From a virus, in IMG/VR virus record IMGVR_UViG_3300035181_000107, positions 1-44,260 of that record: a DNA stretch of 44,260 nt. One strand, 5' to 3'. Both the position numbers and the translations under genes were made by a program. The notes beneath the pieces were generated by a model, which had not been told where the DNA came from, ran no database searches, and was given only the letters and a program-made list of their open reading frames with translations. The first letter of the stretch is position 1; the number at the start of each line of letters is the position of its first letter. Positions 40,743-44,260 of the stretch are shown here, one piece after another.

Positions 40743-40938
40743 CTTGGTCCTGATTATGACCTAAGGTAAAACTAATCATTTCCCTAGACTTCGAATCCCC
40801 ATGGGTAAGATGATCTAGGGATCTTAATTGAGTCTACTAGCTGGTAACTTAGCACACCGTTGCCAAAAGCGGTCGGGTTTCACTTCATGTACCTAAGTTG
40901 CTAAGATCAATGCAGAAATCTAGTAGATTCAATTAAGA
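40743..40938 (+). ncRNA. Structured intergenic RNA candidate with nested hairpins
   Basis: Three successive foldable elements fill the gap between two genes: a small bulged hairpin (40743-40765); TCCCTAGA/TCTAGGGA (40781-40788/40814-40821); and a large element closed by a 19-bp stem with one G-U (40822-40840/40920-40938). Inside the last is a second 11-bp stem with two G-U (40842-40852/40893-40903) and a smaller ACCG/CGGT stem (40856-40859/40870-40873). A 16-base asymmetric strand (40904-40919) lies between the two main stems. No U-run follows, so it is not a plain terminator. It may be a stable RNA, a processed 3' end of the abundant message or a cis-regulator of the gene at 40952. No known class is recognised. 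Confidence 0.6.
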
Positions 40939-40951
40939 CTCCCCTAACGGC

Positions 40952-41251
40952 ATGAAAGAATCTGAGTACACACCTCTCTGGGAAGCTCTTAAGGCATCCA
41001 CCAAGTCTCCCAAGCAGGTTTCAGTAGCTGCTAATAGACTTCTTCACCCACGAATCGTGAAAGCAATTGCGAAAAGAAAGTGGCTTGATGTAGGATACAA
41101 GTTACAGATAGAGCCGGAGAAAGCAATACTTTATTTTGCTCAGGATGGTTCCAAGCTCACACTGATTCTTGAACAGTTGAAGGGAACTTTTGCTGATCGA
41201 GAGAAAGAAGAGAAGAAGAAACAAAGAGAGTCTTTGATAAATAATCTATAG
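40952..41251 (+). CDS. Hypothetical basic protein, 99 aa
   Basis: The ATG lies 13 bases after the end of the structured element and has no good Shine-Dalgarno match (CCCCTAACGGC before it), which is unusual for this genome and suggests control by the structure or low output. The protein is basic and helical (LLHPRIVKAIAKRKWLDVGY, then the C-terminal FADREKEEKKKQRESLI). No family is recognised. Confidence 0.6.
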   Translation: MKESEYTPLWEALKASTKSPKQVSVAANRLLHPRIVKAIAKRKWLDVGYKLQIEPEKAILYFAQDGSKLTLILEQLKGTFADREKEEKKKQRESLINNL

Positions 41252-41276
41252 GCCAAGGCCGAGAAAGGAATTCCCA

Positions 41277-41546
41277 ATGGCAAACAAACTGATCCAAGAT
41301 CCTATCTATCTAATCTGTGGAAAGCTTCTGAAAGAAACTCCGAAAGCAGTATATATTAGAGTGGACTCAGTAGAAGATAATGAACTAACAGTTCCTCAGA
41401 ATGAGTGGTTCCCAAAATCTCAGATCGTAGATCAAAGGTTAGCTGATCCAGTCTTTGAACCAGATACGCTGGATAGATTCAATGCCAAGCGTTGGATTAT
41501 GCAAGAGAAAGGTCTATTGAAATATGCAGAAGGGAAGATCCAATGA
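41277..41546 (+). CDS. Hypothetical protein, 89 aa
   Basis: It has a good site (AAAGGAA) and overlaps the next gene by ATGA. The product begins with beta-like text (YLICGKLLKETPKAVYIRVD) followed by NEWFPKSQIVD and a charged helical end. The 'GKLLKETPKAVYI...E.WFPKSQI' pattern recalls small barrel proteins found in phage replication blocks, but I cannot name a family. Confidence 0.62.
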   Translation: MANKLIQDPIYLICGKLLKETPKAVYIRVDSVEDNELTVPQNEWFPKSQIVDQRLADPVFEPDTLDRFNAKRWIMQEKGLLKYAEGKIQ

Positions 41547-41860
41547 CAGAATCTACTCAGCTCCAAGATCCAACTGGCCCAGCTTACCAGCTTCGAGAGA
41601 AAGTTGCAGCTCTTGCAGATACCATCTTGAGCAAACATCCTTCAATGCCTACATTGCTCCGAGAGATACATACCACACTGAGTAAGTATCCTGAGCAAGT
41701 CTCCTTGCTAGAAGAATCAGAGATCCAGATCATTGTATCTGGCCTATCTGTACAAACCAATGTAGCATTTGCGGCCGCTGCAACTAAGGCGCCGGCAGTG
41801 AAGAATCTTACATCGAAACTCAAAAGTCTTGGCGGCAAAGCTGCTGCCGATATGTTCTAA
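41543..41860 (+). CDS. Hypothetical protein, 105 aa
   Basis: Start at 41543 by the ATGA overlap with the 89-aa gene; an upstream ATG at 41492 lies inside that gene and is ignored. The protein is helical (YQLREKVAALADTILSKHPS) and has LLREIHTTLSKYPEQVSLLE, then an Ala/Lys-rich C-terminus (LTSKLKSLGGKAAADMF). No family is recognised. Confidence 0.62.
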   Translation: MTESTQLQDPTGPAYQLREKVAALADTILSKHPSMPTLLREIHTTLSKYPEQVSLLEESEIQIIVSGLSVQTNVAFAAAATKAPAVKNLTSKLKSLGGKAAADMF

Positions 41861-41877
41861 GGAAGAAGGAATCTATC

Positions 41878-42096
41878 ATGTCCATAGAAACTCTCAAGGT
41901 AAAAGCCGCGATGCACCCAACCAATCGCGATCCCAAATATAAACCAAACCAGCATCCATCCCAGATCTTTCCTCTTTCCCAAATGGCATTGTTCTATGGA
42001 GTCTATACCAAACACTACCATGAACTCCATAAATACTGGAACATTACAGGTAATCTCGGGAAAGCAGGGTCTAGTTCTCCAATTCCTACTCTGTAA
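41878..42096 (+). CDS. Hypothetical protein, 72 aa
   Basis: Preceded by GAAGGAA. Polar and aromatic (MHPTNRDPKYKPNQHPSQIF, then MALFYGVYTKHYHELHKYW), ending abruptly SSSPIPTL. A +1 frame stays open past the stop, so a frameshift extension is conceivable but not supported by a slippery site. No family is recognised. Confidence 0.55.
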   Translation: MSIETLKVKAAMHPTNRDPKYKPNQHPSQIFPLSQMALFYGVYTKHYHELHKYWNITGNLGKAGSSSPIPTL

Positions 42097-42116
42097 ACTT
42101 TCCTATTCCAAGTATA

Positions 42117-42178
42117 AAATCCTCCGAGACTGGTTGAATCTAGACCCAAATCTAGAAACTCTCCAAGCCGGAGGATTT
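42117..42178 (+). other. Inverted repeat in the gap before the Cas4-like gene
   Basis: AAATCCTCCG (42117-42126) and CGGAGGATTT (42169-42178) are perfect inverse copies 42 bases apart. Between them TCTAGA occurs twice around CCCAAA, forming a second small stem. The 126-base gap (42097-42222) holds no gene in the expected frame. The element may fold in the message ahead of the nuclease start at 42223. Confidence 0.55.
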
Positions 42179-42222
42179 GACGCATCTGGAGTTTACTCCC
42201 CACTATTACAAGAGATTCTATT

Positions 42223-43278
42223 ATGTCTGCCAACGAATTCTCATTCGACGCATTTCTATCAGATCTGGCAGTTGACGAGTCTAGTCCTATCGGACTTGGT
42301 TCTTCAGGAACAGAAGGAACTACTGGAGATACTTGGCAAGAGCCAGGCTATGAAGGAAAGATTGATTACCGCATTCGCCAATTATCATATTCCTCAACGC
42401 TCACACTTCATAACTGCCCAAGAAAGTTCCAGCTCTATAAACTACGAAGTACCCACAGAGCAGCAGAAGCAGAGAAATCTACCATCACCTTCGCTTACGG
42501 TCACATCGTCGGAGAAGCTATCCAACTTGCTCTTGAAGATAAAAGCGAGCAAGAAATAATCTGGCGAATGTTTCTTGGTTGGCATACAGATCTATTTGCA
42601 GAAGATCCGAAACTAAATAAGAGTTTTTGGGGGGCTGTAATTGCCTTGCGTAGATTCATTGCTATGCGAGAGGCTGGATTTCTTAAGGAGTATGAACTTG
42701 TCTACTACCAAGGTAAACCTGCAACCGAACTTTCCTTTGCCATCATATTCCCTGATGGCTTTAGATTGCGGGGCTTTGTTGATGGAGTTCTCAGGCACAG
42801 AGAAACAGGGAAAGTTATCGTACTTGAGTGTAAGACAACTGGTGCAGCTACCATTAATCCAGCATCTTACAAGAACTCAGCACAAGCCATTGGATATTCC
42901 ATAGTTCTTGATGCAATCTTCCCAGATTTGTCGTCTTATGAGGTTCTCTATCTAGTGTACAATACAAAGTCTGGGGAATATACACCAATCCCATTTCATA
43001 AGACTTATCTTCAACGAGCACTCTGGATCAGAGAGTTGCTTCTAGATATTGAAATGATTAAACTATATGAGGAAGCAGAAGTCTATCCGATGCATGGAGA
43101 ATCCTGTTACTCATTCTTCCGCGAGTGTGAGTATCTTAATACTTGTCAGCTCTCAACACAATACCTTACTAAACCCTGTACTGCTGAAGAGGAGGATACT
43201 GAAGAGTATCAGGTGGTACTGAGTTTGGAAGATCTTCTTAACACACAACTAGAGAAAGCAGAGGCCGGAATATCATGA
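42223..43278 (+). CDS. Cas4/RecB-like PD-(D/E)XK nuclease with Fe-S cysteines
   Basis: 351 aa. The nuclease core is visible: GHIVGEAIQ (H94), GFVDGVL (D187), VLECKTT (E202, K204) and AQAIGYS (Q221, Y225). Cys65 in NCPRKF and the C-terminal cluster Cys295, Cys302 and Cys308 (ESCYSFFRECEYLNTC) have the 1+3 layout of the 4Fe-4S cluster in Cas4 and AddB-type nucleases. The first 45 residues are acidic and disordered. In phages such nucleases usually pair with a Sak4-like ATPase, as here (43475), and resect DNA ends for recombination. No cas1, cas2 or CRISPR array is nearby. It is coupled by ATGA to the next gene. Confidence 0.9.
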   Translation: MSANEFSFDAFLSDLAVDESSPIGLGSSGTEGTTGDTWQEPGYEGKIDYRIRQLSYSSTLTLHNCPRKFQLYKLRSTHRAAEAEKSTITFAYGHIVGEAIQLALEDKSEQEIIWRMFLGWHTDLFAEDPKLNKSFWGAVIALRRFIAMREAGFLKEYELVYYQGKPATELSFAIIFPDGFRLRGFVDGVLRHRETGKVIVLECKTTGAATINPASYKNSAQAIGYSIVLDAIFPDLSSYEVLYLVYNTKSGEYTPIPFHKTYLQRALWIRELLLDIEMIKLYEEAEVYPMHGESCYSFFRECEYLNTCQLSTQYLTKPCTAEEEDTEEYQVVLSLEDLLNTQLEKAEAGIS

Positions 43279-43478
43279 GCGCACCACTTCAACCTACAAA
43301 TACATTCTGTATTGAGTTTAATGTAGATAAAAAATCTGGCTATATTAAAGCAACTCAAATTACTATAGAACATACAGTCATGGATTCAATGGACGCAGCT
43401 AGAATTGATTTAGCGGATCATCCTTTGTATAAATCTTTGCAACAATATGTATTAGCTAACCCAAGGAAATACAAATGA
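43275..43478 (+). CDS. Hypothetical protein, 67 aa
   Basis: Coupled by ATGA to both the Cas4-like and the Sak4-like genes. A beta-like centre (FCIEFNVDKKSGYIKATQIT) is followed by a helix (MDAARIDLADHPLYKSLQQY). Given strict coupling, it probably works with the nuclease and ATPase. No family is recognised. Confidence 0.65.
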   Translation: MSAPLQPTNTFCIEFNVDKKSGYIKATQITIEHTVMDSMDAARIDLADHPLYKSLQQYVLANPRKYK

Positions 43479-44260
43479 AACTATCTAAACGCGTAGCATC
43501 TAAGTCCCACAGGGTTCTTCTATTTGGCCCGCCGAAATCAGGAAAGACCCAGCTTGCAGGACAGTTATCAGCTGAGTTTAATCTCATCTGGTTTGACCTA
43601 GAGAATGGTGTTGATACCTTACTCAAATTACCTGAAGAACAAAAGGAGCGCATCGATGTCATATCCCTACCAGACACAAGATCTTTCCCCATTGGCATTG
43701 AAACTTGCCTCAAAGTCATTAAAGGAGGAAAATGCGAGATTTGCGAGAGACATGGTAAAGTTAGTTGTTCCAGTTGTAAGAAAGACAATGAACCAACTAC
43801 AGTCGTGGAGTTATCTACTCTTCCTCTTGATACTATTGTTGTGTTCGACTCGCTTACCCAGCTTACTCAATCTGCAATATCACACATCACTAAGAATCAG
43901 GCGGAAGATTACAAACTTAATTATGACGACTGGGGGAATCTCGGGAAACTAATGGATACTTTCCTTAGCCATGTCCAACAGTCTGGATTCCATGTAGTTT
44001 GTATCTCACATGAGACAGAAACTGAGATGGAAGATGGCAAGATGAAACTTGTACCTACCGCAGGAACTCGGGCATTCTCCCGGAATACTGCTAAATACTT
44101 TGATGAGGTAGTCTACTGTGAAGTTAAAAACAAAAAGCATATTGCTGCTAGTAGTACTACTTATAATGGTAATATTCTCACTGGTTCCAGATCAGGTTCT
44201 ACTCTCGAAACTCAATTGGAAGCCAGTCTCATACCAATCTTCCGAGGAGACGTGGTCACA
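43475..44260 (+). CDS. Sak4-like RecA-fold ATPase with zinc-knuckle insert (continues at base 1)
   Basis: N-terminal 262 of 294 residues; the rest is at 1-226. Walker A is GPPKSGKT (18-25) and Walker B is IVVFD (121-125), followed by LTQLTQSAI. The order and size fit the Sak4/AAA_24 group of phage recombinases, which anneal or pair single strands with help from an SSB. Between the P-loop and Walker B there is a Cys4 knuckle, CEIC...CSSC (C87, C90, C98, C101), an insert not expected of a minimal RecA core. The start overlaps the 67-aa gene by ATGA. Neighbours (Cas4-like nuclease, SSB-like protein at 895, dNMP kinase) support a role in recombination and replication. Confidence 0.85.
   Translation, partial: MKLSKRVASKSHRVLLFGPPKSGKTQLAGQLSAEFNLIWFDLENGVDTLLKLPEEQKERIDVISLPDTRSFPIGIETCLKVIKGGKCEICERHGKVSCSSCKKDNEPTTVVELSTLPLDTIVVFDSLTQLTQSAISHITKNQAEDYKLNYDDWGNLGKLMDTFLSHVQQSGFHVVCISHETETEMEDGKMKLVPTAGTRAFSRNTAKYFDEVVYCEVKNKKHIAASSTTYNGNILTGSRSGSTLETQLEASLIPIFRGDVVT
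44134..44260. repeat. Terminal duplication, right copy
   Basis: Exact copy of 1-127. It lies within the Sak4-like ATPase gene; removing one copy joins the gene without a frame change. Confidence 0.93.

Noticed and set aside
40781-40821. Possible tRNA, suggested by TTCGAATCCCC
   Set aside because: The T-arm-like text has no matching GG stem, and no anticodon arm or acceptor stem of the right size can be drawn around it.
41996-42559. 187-aa plus-strand frame
   Set aside because: It overlaps the 72-aa gene and 336 bases of the well-supported Cas4-like nuclease in another frame. Long +1 shadows are common in this genome (also inside polA). Only the gap portion is kept as a low-level finding.
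42223-43278. Cas4-like gene as part of a CRISPR adaptation module
   Set aside because: No cas1, cas2 or repeat-spacer array is present; free-standing Cas4-like nucleases are usual in phage recombination blocks.
1-44260. Temperate lifestyle
   Set aside because: No integrase, excisionase, CI-type repressor, partition genes or att-like repeat was found; the two HTH proteins lie within replication operons.
1-44260. Recoded stop codons
   Set aside because: TAA, TAG and TGA all end well-supported genes, and no conserved gene is interrupted by an in-frame stop.

Overview
The window is one complete, circularly permuted assembly of a tailed double-stranded DNA phage. Bases 44134-44260 repeat bases 1-127 exactly, so the unique length is 44,133 bp, and one gene (a RecA-like ATPase) runs across the join. 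No integrase, repressor, tRNA, CRISPR array, transposase or phage RNA polymerase is visible. This points to an obligately lytic phage using host RNA polymerase. Base composition is moderate to low GC (low 40s per cent by eye). The protein set suggests a podovirus-like virion on a Gram-negative host: portal, capsid, adaptor and nozzle-like proteins, a beta-helix spike, a GTA-type holin, a spike-base protein and three large candidate ejection proteins, with no tape measure, sheath or tail-tube genes. The host cannot be named from the sequence.

Layout. All genes lie in two long divergent blocks. The minus-strand block (33534 down to 7653) is the virion block. In transcription order it holds a small-terminase-like gene, a previously hidden 46-aa gene, the large terminase, a zinc-protease-like gene, portal, a scaffold-like gene, a decoration-like gene, major capsid, a terminator, head-tail adaptor, a pectate-lyase-like spike, fibres (one with a SPRY domain), a coiled-coil/TM protein, a nozzle-like protein, M15 peptidase, holin, three large candidate ejection proteins and a spike-base protein. 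The plus-strand block (34075 to the end of the window, then 1 to 7564 across the circle join) is the early and replication block. It holds a stand-alone 224-aa gene, a 574-bp repeat-rich non-coding region, a run of tiny genes, an SF1 helicase, a promoter-led and probably highly expressed 211-aa protein, a structured intergenic RNA candidate, a Cas4-like nuclease, a Sak4-like ATPase, dNMP kinase, an SSB-like protein, family-A DNA polymerase, a DUF3987-like P-loop protein, MazG and a DEDDh exonuclease. The two blocks converge on a bidirectional terminator at 7584-7619 and diverge from 33535-34074.

How it works together. The plus block supplies nucleotides (dNMP kinase, MazG), copies DNA (PolA, helicase, DUF3987-like ATPase, SSB-like protein) and recombines or trims it (Cas4-like nuclease, Sak4-like ATPase, exonuclease). 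Most of these genes are translationally coupled by ATGA overlaps. The minus block builds, packages and releases particles.

Most worth a second look: the nested hairpins at 40743-40938, with a 19-bp closing stem; the repeat-rich region at 34750-35323, with a 25-nt inverted repeat 335 bp apart, a 15-bp inverted repeat and a promoter; the DNA polymerase with His at the 762-equivalent position and His-Asp-Ser in motif C; a Cys4 zinc-knuckle insertion in the Sak4-like ATPase; and several tiny genes below usual length cut-offs.
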